DNA of 64,000 bases from CATOSP01 sp965204715 (GTDB lineage Bacteria; Chloroflexota; Dehalococcoidia; Lucifugimonadales; UBA3495): NCBI GenBank assembly GCA_965204715.1, contig OZ242009.1:2852001-2916000 (forward strand). The letters are read 5' to 3'. A program made the translations under genes and the position numbers. This document shows positions 52,942-60,596 of the stretch, piece by piece. Under the pieces are notes generated by a model. That model saw only the letters and a program-made list of their open reading frames with translations, did not search any database and was not told the origin of the DNA. Each line of letters begins with the position of its first letter. Position 1 is the stretch's first letter.

Positions 52942-53913
52942 TCAGGGGTTCCCCAGCGCGTATTCAATGCAACGGTCCAGCGCCTCGTCCAGGCCGACCG
53001 TCGGCTGCCAGCCCAGCAGCTTCATGGCTTTCCTGCTGTCCGGTTCCCGGCGCTGCACGTCGGCACGGTAGGCGGGCAGGCAGTTGAACGCCAGTGCGCC
53101 GCCCGGTTTGATGACGCCCCGTTCGACTCCCTTGGCGTAGATGCGTTCCGCCAGGCCCCGCATCGTGACCGGCTCCATATTGCCCAGGTTGAATACCTCG
53201 TTGCGAGTCTCCTCCGACAACAGGCGCTGCGCAATGGGAGCCGCCACGTCATCTATCCACGTGAAGCACCTGGTCTGATAGCCGGTCCCGATAATGTCCA
53301 TGGGATTCTGCTGCCGCAACAGCAGCAGGGCGATGAAGTCGGCGAATACGTGGCTCATGCCCTGCACGGCGTCCGCTTCCTCCTGCGGGGTGATAATGTT
53401 GAAGGGCCGCCAAATGGTGTAGGGCAGGCCGTAGTCCCTCTCGTAGGCCGCGCACAGCCGTTCCCCGACCAGCTTGGACAGCCCGTAGTCGGTGGATGGA
53501 GGCATCATGCCCTCCGTGTCTCCCTCGGCCAGGGGAAACGTGCCGGCTTTCTCGTATACGACCGAAGAGGAGATGTACACGAATCGCTGGACCCCCTGCC
53601 GCACCGACTCTTGGAGCAGGTTGGCGTGGAGCCGGACGTCGCCGGAAAGAATATCGGCCCCCCGCATGTGAAACCCCCTGGTCCCGTACACCTGCGCGGC
53701 GGCCTGGAGCACCACGTCAACGCCCGCGGCCATGCCGGCAACCTCGGCCTCGGAACACAGGTCGCACTGGCGAAAGTCGTAGCTCCGCTGGCGGTGAATC
53801 TTCCCGTACCTGAGCATGTTGTCGCAGCCCAGGACTTCATGGCCTGCTTCCAGCAGCAGGGGGATCACCCGCTGCATCAGGCTGCCCTCGCTACCCGCGA
53901 CAAGCACCTTCAT
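52942..53913 (-). CDS. NAD-dependent epimerase/dehydratase family protein
   Basis: A 323-residue extended SDR. VLVAGSEGSLMQRVIPLLL is the nucleotide-binding loop (a GxxGxxx variant), YISSSVVYEK contains the active Ser/Thr region and TDYGLSKLVGERLCA the YxxxK dyad. RPFNIITPQEEADAV matches the substrate-side loop. It would epimerise or dehydrate a nucleotide sugar. ATG at 53913 follows GGAGGGATTGAGT and overlaps the 3' end of the dehydrogenase gene by 23 bases. Confidence 0.85.
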   Translation of the reverse strand: MKVLVAGSEGSLMQRVIPLLLEAGHEVLGCDNMLRYGKIHRQRSYDFRQCDLCSEAEVAGMAAGVDVVLQAAAQVYGTRGFHMRGADILSGDVRLHANLLQESVRQGVQRFVYISSSVVYEKAGTFPLAEGDTEGMMPPSTDYGLSKLVGERLCAAYERDYGLPYTIWRPFNIITPQEEADAVQGMSHVFADFIALLLLRQQNPMDIIGTGYQTRCFTWIDDVAAPIAQRLLSEETRNEVFNLGNMEPVTMRGLAERIYAKGVERGVIKPGGALAFNCLPAYRADVQRREPDSRKAMKLLGWQPTVGLDEALDRCIEYALGNP

Positions 53914-55171
53914 ACTCAATCCCTCCTTCCGCGCCGTCCCGCCAGAATCCTCCCCTGGTCCGGTAGCGGATTGGCTCCCACCGGCCCCACGTATCGACGT
54001 AGACACAACGGGGATTCCGGACGTGGGCGCGCACCGCGTTCCAATCGTCGAACTCATCATGGGGAGTCATCAGGACCACCGCGTCGCTTCCCGCTATGTC
54101 TCGAAGATCGTCGTACCCCTCCAGGTTCGGTTCGACGCACACCACCGCAAAGCCGGCGTTCCGAAGCCGGTCCCGCAGCTTGGGGCCCAGCGAATTGCGG
54201 GTGTCGTCCGACCCGGCCTTGAAGGTCATCCCCAGGATTGCCACTTTCTTCACGCCGGGATACTCGCCCAGCCGCCGGACCACCTGGGCCGGCATTCTCT
54301 CGTTGACCCCCACCGCCGTGCTCGCCAGGGTGTTCCACGGAATGCCGTCGGCCAGCATCAGGCTGTCCTTGTACAGGCAGGGCCCGCCCACGTTCAGGCC
54401 CGGGGTGGGCAGGTCCAGGCGCGGGTAGTCCGCATTGGCGGCTTCCATGATGCGGTTGATATTCACGTCGTAGGGGGCGCTGATCAGGGCAAACTCGTTG
54501 GACAGGGCGAATTGCACGTACCGCGCCGTGTTTGCCATCAGCTTCGCGAATTCCGCCTCCAGGGGGGTCACGCGCAGGCACGCGCCGGAGGAGTAGGTCC
54601 GGCAGAATCGGGAAACGATATCGAAGTCCTCCAGGGTGTACGCGCCGATTATGGACGGCAGCGTCGTCATCTCGCTAATCGCCTGGCCCTGGACGCTGCG
54701 CTCGGGAAGGCAGGCCAGGTGCAGGTCCCTGCCGATCTCCAACGAAGTGGTCCTGGCCAACTGCCTGGCGATGTTGTCGGTGGCGCCCGGGACCAGGGTG
54801 CTCCGCAGCATCAGGACGTGCCCGGGCACGAGGTGGCGGGCCAGGTCATCCACCAGGTCATAGAGGGCGTCCATCCGGGGAGTGAGATTCTCATCGAGGG
54901 AAGTGCCTATCAGGACGGCGACGTGCCTGGTCCGTCCTGCCACCGACAGGTCGTTTCCCATGCGGAGCGAACCCGTCGCCAGCGCCCGCTCCAGGACCGG
55001 CTCCGCGCCCTCCTCGTGGAAGGGCAGCCGGCCCGACATGATGCGCGCCGCGGCGTCATCGTCTATGTCAACGCCGTGCACCAGGTAACCGGCGTCTGCC
55101 AGGACGAGGCTGAAACCCAGTCCCATGTGCCCGGCTGCGCCGATTACCGTAACCTCGTCCGGACTGATCAT
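53891..55171 (-). CDS. nucleotide-sugar dehydrogenase (UDP-ManNAcA/UDP-Glc type)
   Basis: A 426-residue UDP-glucose/GDP-mannose dehydrogenase family enzyme, which oxidises a sugar C6 hydroxyl to a uronic acid with NAD. VTVIGAAGHMGLGFSLVLAD is the Rossmann start, CLPERSVQGQAISEM the sugar-binding part, NVGGPCLYKDSLMLADG holds the catalytic Cys near residue 270, and KVAILGMTFKAGSDDTRNSL the third domain. A uronic acid in the glycan is inferred. Start ATG at 55171 is preceded by a purine-rich stretch. Confidence 0.88.
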   Translation of the reverse strand: MISPDEVTVIGAAGHMGLGFSLVLADAGYLVHGVDIDDDAAARIMSGRLPFHEEGAEPVLERALATGSLRMGNDLSVAGRTRHVAVLIGTSLDENLTPRMDALYDLVDDLARHLVPGHVLMLRSTLVPGATDNIARQLARTTSLEIGRDLHLACLPERSVQGQAISEMTTLPSIIGAYTLEDFDIVSRFCRTYSSGACLRVTPLEAEFAKLMANTARYVQFALSNEFALISAPYDVNINRIMEAANADYPRLDLPTPGLNVGGPCLYKDSLMLADGIPWNTLASTAVGVNERMPAQVVRRLGEYPGVKKVAILGMTFKAGSDDTRNSLGPKLRDRLRNAGFAVVCVEPNLEGYDDLRDIAGSDAVVLMTPHDEFDDWNAVRAHVRNPRCVYVDTWGRWEPIRYRTRGGFWRDGAEGGIEYEGACRG

Positions 55172-55289
55172 TCTCCGCTCATTCCCCCGCCTCCGGGCTG
55201 ACCATCAACACTGCGCCATTGGTTTATATCGGGGTTCCGGCCTGTAACCGACAGGCTCGGCCAGGTCCACCCGGACTCTTTCGCTGTAG

Positions 55290-55997
55290 TCACTTGCCTG
55301 GGCCGGCCGGAACTTCGCTTTCCGGCATCGGTCGCCCGGCCTCCGTATCGGAAGCGGAACTATGGCCCTGCCCACTACCCGCCGCCCTTGGTCCCCCCTG
55401 CAGGACCACCGGGACCGACATGGCGATCAGCTTCAGGTCCAGCCAGGGCCCCATGTTGCGGATATACAGCAGGTCGTAACGCAGCTTGTCCCTCTGCGTC
55501 GCCCACGCGTCCACCCGGACTTGGGCGAGACCCGTTATACCGGGGAGCGCCGCCAGTCTCCGGCTGAACCCGGATATCCCCAGGTCGTCGCGTTCGTAGT
55601 CCTGTGCCGGCGCGGGCCGGGGTCCGACTATGCTCATCTCCCCCCTGAGGATATTCAGGACCTGGGGGCACTCATCGAGATGGCTGAGTCGCAGATACCT
55701 GCCGACCCGGGTGAGGCGCGAATCGTTGACCGCGGTAACCAGCGGGCCCTTGCGGTCGGCGTCCCGGACCATCGTTCTGAACTTCACCATCAGGAAGGGT
55801 TTGCCGTGTTTGCCCAGCCGTTTCTGCCGGTAGAAGGCCGGCCCCCTGTCCTCCAGGAATATCAGCAGAGGTATCATTGACCAGACCAGGGCCCAGATGG
55901 GAAGAAACGCCAGATAAACACAAAGCAGAGCGGTAAGGTCAAAGAGCCGCTTGTAACGGTCATTTCCGGAGAGATTCCTCTGGTCTCCAGCGCTCAT
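55290..55997 (-). CDS. initiating sugar-phosphate transferase (WbaP/ExoY type)
   Basis: A 235-residue polyisoprenyl-phosphate hexose-1-phosphate transferase. One hydrophobic segment (LFDLTALLCVYLAFLPIWAL) forms the reentrant membrane helix. The catalytic core follows: MVKFRTMVRDADRKG, RLSHLDECPQVLNILRGEM (catalytic Asp-Glu) and SIVGPRPAPAQDYERDDLGI. It starts glycan repeat-unit assembly by loading the first sugar phosphate on undecaprenyl phosphate. Start is ATG at 55997; an in-frame GTG lies at 56018. Confidence 0.9.
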   Translation of the reverse strand: MSAGDQRNLSGNDRYKRLFDLTALLCVYLAFLPIWALVWSMIPLLIFLEDRGPAFYRQKRLGKHGKPFLMVKFRTMVRDADRKGPLVTAVNDSRLTRVGRYLRLSHLDECPQVLNILRGEMSIVGPRPAPAQDYERDDLGISGFSRRLAALPGITGLAQVRVDAWATQRDKLRYDLLYIRNMGPWLDLKLIAMSVPVVLQGGPRAAGSGQGHSSASDTEAGRPMPESEVPAGPGK

Positions 55998-56010
55998 CCC
56001 AAGTAAAAGG

Positions 56011-56190
56011 TCACACACGGGAATGGATAATCCCGCTCAACGGCTGCCAGACCGGAATCAAAACCCTGACAGGCAGTCTCCGCGAGTGGAATCGGGAAAC
56101 TACAGGCCGGGGGAATCGGGGGGCTGACAGGGGTATGGCCGCTCTTAGCAGGCGGCCCACCCTCCCGGCGTTGCTGCTGATATCGAACAT
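56011..56190 (-). CDS. small hypothetical protein preceding sugar transferase
   Basis: A 59-codon frame starting MFDISSNAGRVGRLLRAAIP and rich in Arg and Pro. AAAGGAGTTC lies 9-12 bases upstream, and its stop ends 13 bases before the ATG of the sugar transferase, so it could be a leader peptide of that gene. No family is recognised. It may be spurious. Confidence 0.3.
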   Translation of the reverse strand: MFDISSNAGRVGRLLRAAIPLSAPRFPRPVVSRFHSRRLPVRVLIPVWQPLSGIIHSRV

Positions 56191-56847
56191 GATGTGATGA
56201 ACTCCTTTCGACTGCGCCCAGTCTTCCCGGCCTGTTCCACTGGGCACGACCTCCGGCGCGCCCTTCCTCCGGCTCGCGCACCCGGCGTATTGCGCTGACA
56301 TTGGCGCAAGGCTTCTGAAGAATCCTACACTATAATATATACAATACAAGCATGGATTAAGGTTGCTTTTGTACAATTAGTTGTTCAATTGCGCCTGAAC
56401 AACTGCGAGACCGGAGACGAGGAAGAATGGACCAGCCAGGCCGGCGGGATGGCGGCGACGCAGCGGGCCTGGCGGTGGTTGCGGGGACAACTGAATCGCA
56501 ACCAAACGGCGGGCGTCCAACCGCAGCCGGGCGCCCGCGTGAATAGGTCTGCGCCTCGGGACCTCTACCCGGACTGTCCCTCTCCCTCCTGCTACGAGGC
56601 TGCCCCTCACCGTGGGTTTAAGATCGCTGCGGGGCTGGAGCGCGGCAAAAGCTCCAATCTGAATCTGACCAGGAAAGTTCCTGATTTTATCCAGGTTGGC
56701 GGGCCCATTTTGGCGATAGACAGGACCGTTTTCGAGATGCGGCCCGGACGGCTGTAGCGGGTTCCGGTTAGCCGGTTAGGGGGAGGCCGGAGTCCAGGGC
56801 GCACTGGAGCACCGTGTTGAACATGCCGTCCGTCGATTGACGCCCTG
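56191..56847. other. intergenic region with dispersed repeat copy 2 (56509-56600)
   Basis: The left part (about 56325-56395) is AT-rich (CTATAATATATACAATAC) and probably carries the promoter of the minus-strand glycan operon. At 56509 the hairpin GCGGGCGTCC/GGGCGCCCGC starts a diverged copy of the repeat at 33654, ending near 56600. Nothing else is supported, though the minus frame near 56760-56840 reads a short GMFNTVLQCALDSGLPLTG tail of unknown origin. Confidence 0.5.
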
Positions 56848-57555
56848 TCAATCGGGCCGCTTGCCCCAGGCAACGAACTGGCGAATCGACCGGACTACGA
56901 CCGAGTGGTTGGACCCCGCGAAGTGCGGCGCGATGAGGCCGGTGAAGAACTCAAGCGGCGGGCTCATCATCCGGTGGACCCCGCCGGCGTCATGGTAGTT
57001 CCAGCGCACTCCATCGGGTGACTGCAGGGAGACCCTTGCGCCCGTTTCCGCCGCGAACTCGCTATCGTTGAAGTCCTCCAACAGTTCCGGCACGGTCAGT
57101 TCCAGGTAGAGTGCGCCGCCCGGAGCAGTCCAGCGGACCAGCTTCTCCACCAGCTCGCGAATGGCGTCCTCGTCGTTCAGGTAGGAATAGGAACTCCAGA
57201 AGTTGCTCACCAGGTCGAAGCGCTGCCCGTCAGGGAATTCGTAACCGGCAATATCGGCCTCAATGAAGGAGACGCCGGGGTTTTGCGACCTCGCCCGGTC
57301 CAGTTGGGCCGCGCTCCTGTCGATGCCCATCCGACGGTGGCCGGGAAACTGCGCCAGGTGCCACCCCTGCCCGCAACAGGTGTCCAGCCAATTGCCCAAT
57401 GGCTTCAACAGCCTGCCCAGCAGCGCTACGTTGCATCGCAGTTTCGGCTCCCACAACGGGTGATCGATGTAGAGGGCCGCATAGGGCCGAACATAGCGCT
57501 CACCGTAGATCTCGCCAGTCGGGGCGGAATCGTTGTCCGGTATCGGTCGGCCCAA
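56848..57555 (-). CDS. class I SAM-dependent methyltransferase
   Basis: A 235-residue methyltransferase. NWLDTCCGQGWHLAQFPGH near residue 55 is the SAM-binding motif I (DxCxGxG), GIDRSAAQLDRARSQNPGVS motif II, and RFDLVSNFWSSYSYLNDEDA the post-motif region. WTAPGGALYLELTVPELLED follows. TTG at 57555 with GAGGTG upstream is the best start. It is transcribed away from the precursor array at 57770 across 214 bases. It could tailor those peptides or a glycan sugar; nothing in its sequence decides. Confidence 0.75.
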   Translation of the reverse strand: MGRPIPDNDSAPTGEIYGERYVRPYAALYIDHPLWEPKLRCNVALLGRLLKPLGNWLDTCCGQGWHLAQFPGHRRMGIDRSAAQLDRARSQNPGVSFIEADIAGYEFPDGQRFDLVSNFWSSYSYLNDEDAIRELVEKLVRWTAPGGALYLELTVPELLEDFNDSEFAAETGARVSLQSPDGVRWNYHDAGGVHRMMSPPLEFFTGLIAPHFAGSNHSVVVRSIRQFVAWGKRPD

Positions 57556-57769
57556 CTGAACACCTCGATGCGACCGCGGAGGTCGTCCTCCGGGGCTGCG
57601 GGATTCGGCGTTAGCCGAGGCAATTATGGCAGCTTCGGCGAGGAATCACAATAGGTCACGGTAAAAGCGCCGGGAAGTCACGGCAATATCATATACACGT
57701 GGTAAACTACAGAGTCATGTGGCTTGGCTCATGCCAAGGTGGACCATGGGCAATCAGGAGGGTAATCCA

Positions 57770-58042
57770 TTGACGACGGCAACCGAAATGAAGGACCGGA
57801 TTCTGGACCGGGCCGTGGGGGACGAGGAATTCCGCGCCCGCCTCATGGCCGACCCGAAAGCCGCCATCTCGTCCGAAATTGGCGCGGACATACCCGAGGG
57901 GTTCGACGTCGTGGTACACGAGGACAGCGCGACTACCGCTCACCTCATGCTGCCGCCCTCGCCCAGATTGACGGAGGCCGAAATGGAGAAGGTTGCTGGC
58001 GGCATCGAGTGGATCAATTCCGCGTCCCCATACGTTGGTTAA
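57770..58042 (+). CDS. NHLP-type precursor peptide 1
   Basis: A 90-residue precursor. The leader (residues 1-78) resembles the nitrile hydratase alpha subunit (FRARLMADPKAAISSEIGAD, HEDSATTAHLMLPPS) and ends VAGG. The core is IEWINSASPYVG (12 residues). TTG at 57770 is the start: AGGAGGG lies 8 bases before it and it aligns with the ATG of the other seven. This first precursor is the only one with TTG, and its leader is slightly different (GDEEF for EDEEF). Confidence 0.85.
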   Translation: MTTATEMKDRILDRAVGDEEFRARLMADPKAAISSEIGADIPEGFDVVVHEDSATTAHLMLPPSPRLTEAEMEKVAGGIEWINSASPYVG

Positions 58043-58177
58043 GCTTATAAGGACGCCAGCCGTAAGATGTACGGGGTATGCTGGTGTCAAAGATGGACGG
58101 GCACAATGTCGTTCGCGGAACAGGCATTGGCGGCGACGGGAACCCAAGACAAGCGCAATATGCGGAAGGAGTAAACC

Positions 58178-58435
58178 ATGACCACGGCAACCGAAATGAG
58201 GACCCAAATTCTGTCCAGGGCATCGGAAGACGAAGAATTCCGCGCCCGCCTCATCGCCGACCCTAAGGCGACCATCTCGGCCGAGCTCGGGACCACCATA
58301 CCGGAGGGGTTCGACGTTGTGGTCTATGAGGACAGCGCGACCACGGCCCACCTGGTGCTGCCGCCCTCGCCGGCGCTCACGGAGGCCGAGTTGCAAGCCG
58401 TCGCCGGCGGCCACCACACCGGCTTGTGGGGTTAG
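58178..58435 (+). CDS. NHLP-type precursor peptide 2
   Basis: An 85-residue precursor: 78-residue leader ending AVAGG, core HHTGLWG (7 residues), the only core with His-His. GGAAGGAGTAAACC precedes the ATG. The 5' sequence GGAACCCAAGACAAGCGC before it recurs in front of copies 6 and 8. Confidence 0.88.
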   Translation: MTTATEMRTQILSRASEDEEFRARLIADPKATISAELGTTIPEGFDVVVYEDSATTAHLVLPPSPALTEAELQAVAGGHHTGLWG

Positions 58436-58492
58436 GGCGGCGAGTCTGGTCGCGGCTTTACAGGCGCTGATGGAACGAACAGGAGGGGTGAC

Positions 58493-58756
58493 ATGACGAC
58501 AGCAACCGAAATGAAGGACCGGATTCTGAACCGGGCCGCGGAGGACGGCGATTTTCGCGCCCGGCTCATCGCCGACCCGAAGGCCGCGATAGCGTCTGAA
58601 GTCGGCACTGTGATACCCGATGGGTTCGACGTGTTGGTGCATGAGGACAGCGCCACCACCTCCCACCTGGTATTGCCGCCCTCGCCGGCGCTCACGGAGG
58701 CCGAGTTGGAGATGATCTCTGGTGGTTGGCTCGGTTATGGAGCCGGTACTTGGTGA
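58493..58756 (+). CDS. NHLP-type precursor peptide 3
   Basis: An 87-residue precursor: leader ends MISGG, core WLGYGAGTW (9 residues), the only core with Trp at both ends and with Gly at every second or third place. GGAGGGGTGAC precedes the ATG. Leader changes (IPDGFDVLVHE) mark it as one of the more diverged copies. Confidence 0.88.
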   Translation: MTTATEMKDRILNRAAEDGDFRARLIADPKAAIASEVGTVIPDGFDVLVHEDSATTSHLVLPPSPALTEAELEMISGGWLGYGAGTW

Positions 58757-58879
58757 AGCCACGGGTTGTTCAGCCGGAAACACCCGGCTATAGGGAACAA
58801 CACGGCTATGCGGTCCCTCGCCGGATACGGGAACCCAGGGCAGGACACTATCAGCAAGCAAAGCGGAAGGAGCTACGAC

Positions 58880-59149
58880 ATGACGACAGCAACTGAGCTG
58901 AAGACCCAAATCCTGAGCAAAGCGGCGGAGGACAGCGAGTTCCGCGCGCGCCTCATCGCCGACCCGAAGGGGGCCGTCTCGGCTGAAATCGGGACGAGCA
59001 TACCGGAGGGGTTCGACGTGGTGGTGCACGAGGACAGCGCCACCACGGCCCACCTGGTGCTGCCGCCCTCTCCGCAGCTCACGGAGGCCGAGTTGGCTAC
59101 TGTCGCAGGCGCAAGTTGGGGAACGGACCAGATGATGGGTCTGCCCTGA
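58880..59149 (+). CDS. NHLP-type precursor peptide 4, variant Gly-Ala site
   Basis: An 89-residue precursor whose leader ends TVAGA, where the others have GG. The core is SWGTDQMMGLP (11 residues). Double-glycine peptidases also accept Gly-Ala, so processing is still plausible. ATG at 58880, 10 bases after GGAAGGAG, is chosen over the longer reading from 58766 by alignment with the other leaders. Confidence 0.85.
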   Translation: MTTATELKTQILSKAAEDSEFRARLIADPKGAVSAEIGTSIPEGFDVVVHEDSATTAHLVLPPSPQLTEAELATVAGASWGTDQMMGLP

Positions 59150-59172
59150 TGAAGTGAGGCGGACGGGGCCGG

Positions 59173-59220
59173 CTGGAGAAGGCCGCCGGTGGCCTTTCGG
59201 CCATTGGAACCTGGAATTTG
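59173..59220 (+). pseudogene. 3' relic of a ninth precursor
   Basis: Reads LEKAAGGLSAIGTWN in one frame, matching the leader end and core of precursors 5 and 7 (LSVIGTWN, FSVIGAWN). The rest of the leader is missing upstream, and the stop codon is lost (Leu follows). It shows that copies have been gained and deleted in this array. Confidence 0.75.
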
Positions 59221-59283
59221 CTTCGGGAGATACGATGATCCAGCATCGACAAACCCTGTGTACCTGACGAAAGGAGTAGAGCC

Positions 59284-59544
59284 ATGACCACAGCAACCGA
59301 GCTGAAGACCCAAATCCTGAGCAAAGCGGCGGAAGACGAAGAATTCCGCGCACGCCTCATCGCCGACCCTAAGGGGGCCATCTCGGCTGAAGTCGGGACG
59401 AGCATACCGGAGGGGTTCGACGTGGTGGTGCACGAGGACAGCGCCACCACGGCCCACCTGGTGCTGCCGCCCTCTCCGCAGCTCACGGAGGCCGAACTGG
59501 AGATGGCGACTGGCGGCCTCTCAGTAATTGGAACCTGGAATTAA
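59284..59544 (+). CDS. NHLP-type precursor peptide 5
   Basis: An 86-residue precursor: leader ends EMATGG, core LSVIGTWN (8 residues). The leader is almost the same as copies 4 and 7. GAAAGGAGTAGAGCC precedes the ATG. It and copy 6 form a unit that is duplicated as copies 7 and 8, at a constant offset of 743 bases. Confidence 0.9.
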   Translation: MTTATELKTQILSKAAEDEEFRARLIADPKGAISAEVGTSIPEGFDVVVHEDSATTAHLVLPPSPQLTEAELEMATGGLSVIGTWN

Positions 59545-59595
59545 CCTTTTGGATACAGGAACCCAGGACAAGCGCTATATGGAAGGGGTAGAACC

Positions 59596-59877
59596 ATGAC
59601 CACGGCAACTGAACTGAAGGCCCAGATCCTGAGCAAGGCGGACGAGGATAGTGATTTCCGCGCCCGCCTCATGGCCGACCCGAAAGCCGCCATCTCGTCC
59701 GAAATTGGCGCGGACATACCCGAGGGGTTCGACATCTCGGTGCACGAGGACAGCGCCACCACTGTCCACCTGGTTCTGCCCCCCTCGCCGGAACTGACGG
59801 AAGCCGAGCTGGAGATGGTAGCCGGTGGCGCGAGTCTCTGGCAGAATTCGATGCCTTCCCATATGGGAGGGAGTTAA
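59596..59877 (+). CDS. NHLP-type precursor peptide 6
   Basis: A 93-residue precursor: leader ends EMVAGG, core ASLWQNSMPSHMGGS (15 residues), the longest of the set. Its leader (ADEDSDFRAR, IPEGFDISVHE) is nearly identical to that of copy 8, yet the cores share nothing beyond one Trp. GGAAGGGGTAGAACC precedes the ATG. Confidence 0.9.
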   Translation: MTTATELKAQILSKADEDSDFRARLMADPKAAISSEIGADIPEGFDISVHEDSATTVHLVLPPSPELTEAELEMVAGGASLWQNSMPSHMGGS

Positions 59878-59937
59878 AAGGGGACGCCGGGGTTTTACAG
59901 CCTCGCCCGGGTTCCGTTTTGGGGCAATCGCATTTTG

Positions 59938-59983
59938 TGGAATGCCGTACTGAGCCTGTCGAAGGGCTCAGTACGGCATTCCA
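59938..59983. repeat. 46-base palindrome with 19-base arms
   Basis: TGGAATGCCGTACTGAGCC and its exact reverse complement flank TGTCGAAG. The inner part CTGAGCCTGTCGAAGGG resembles the common TTCGACAGGCTCAG palindromes that occur in many genomes. It lies between precursors 6 and 7, where it could terminate or attenuate transcription, or be a small mobile palindrome. Confidence 0.8.
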
Positions 59984-60026
59984 TTGGTGATAGCCGACAA
60001 TTGGTTCACGATATGGGGGAATCGAC

Positions 60027-60287
60027 ATGACGACAGCAACCGAACTAAAGACCCAGATTCTGAGCAAGGCAGCGGAGGACGGCGAGTTCCGCGCGCGCCT
60101 CATCGCCGACCCGAAGGGGGCCATCTCGTCCGAAATTGGCGCGGACATACCCGAGGGGTTCGACGTGGCGGTGCATGAGGACAGCGCCACCACTGTCCAC
60201 CTGGTTCTGCCGCCCTCGCCGCAGCTCACGGAGGCCGAACTGGAGATGGCGACTGGCGGCTTCTCAGTAATTGGAGCTTGGAATTAA
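60027..60287 (+). CDS. NHLP-type precursor peptide 7
   Basis: An 86-residue precursor: leader ends EMATGG, core FSVIGAWN (8 residues), differing from copy 5 at only two core positions (Leu to Phe, Thr to Ala). Its ATG has only a weak GGGGGAATCGAC in front, because the usual 5' cassette is replaced by sequence next to the palindrome. Confidence 0.9.
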   Translation: MTTATELKTQILSKAAEDGEFRARLIADPKGAISSEIGADIPEGFDVAVHEDSATTVHLVLPPSPQLTEAELEMATGGFSVIGAWN

Positions 60288-60338
60288 CCTTTTGGATACA
60301 GGAACCCAGGACAAGCGCTATATGGAAGGGGTAGAACC

Positions 60339-60596
60339 ATGACCACGGCAACTGAACTGAAGGCCCAGATCCTGAGCAAGGCGGACGAGGATAGTGATTT
60401 CCGCGCCCGCCTCATCGCCGACCCGAAAGCCGCCATCTCGTCCGAAATTGGCGCCGACATACCCGAGGGGTTCGACATCTCGGTGTACGAGGACAGCGCC
60501 ACCACTGTCCACCTGGTTCTGCCCCCCTCGCCGGAACTGACGGAAGCCGAGCTGGAGAAGGTCGCCGGCGGGGTATTTATCTGGGGCTACGTCTAG
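60339..60596 (+). CDS. NHLP-type precursor peptide 8
   Basis: An 85-residue precursor: leader ends EKVAGG, core VFIWGYV (7 residues), strongly hydrophobic. The 50-base 5' region equals that of copy 6. Its TAG overlaps the stop codon of the convergent gene at 60593, so there is no room for a terminator between them. Confidence 0.9.
   Translation: MTTATELKAQILSKADEDSDFRARLIADPKAAISSEIGADIPEGFDISVYEDSATTVHLVLPPSPELTEAELEKVAGGVFIWGYV

Larger units (their letters stand above)
59284..60563 (+). repeat. segmental duplication of a two-precursor unit
   Basis: Bases 59284 to about 59820 (copies 5 and 6 up to the last leader codons) recur at 60027 to about 60563 with an unchanged 743-base offset, including the spacer GGATACAGGAACCCAGGACA. 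Similarity stops at the core of the second gene. This marks a recent duplication followed by core replacement. Confidence 0.85.

Noticed and set aside
57770..60596. Array considered as duplicated nitrile hydratase alpha subunits
   Set aside because: Only the leader-like region resembles that enzyme; the metal-binding Cys motif is absent and proteins end shortly after a Gly-Gly site.
57770..60596. Array considered as lanthipeptide or sactipeptide precursors
   Set aside because: None of the eight cores contains Cys.
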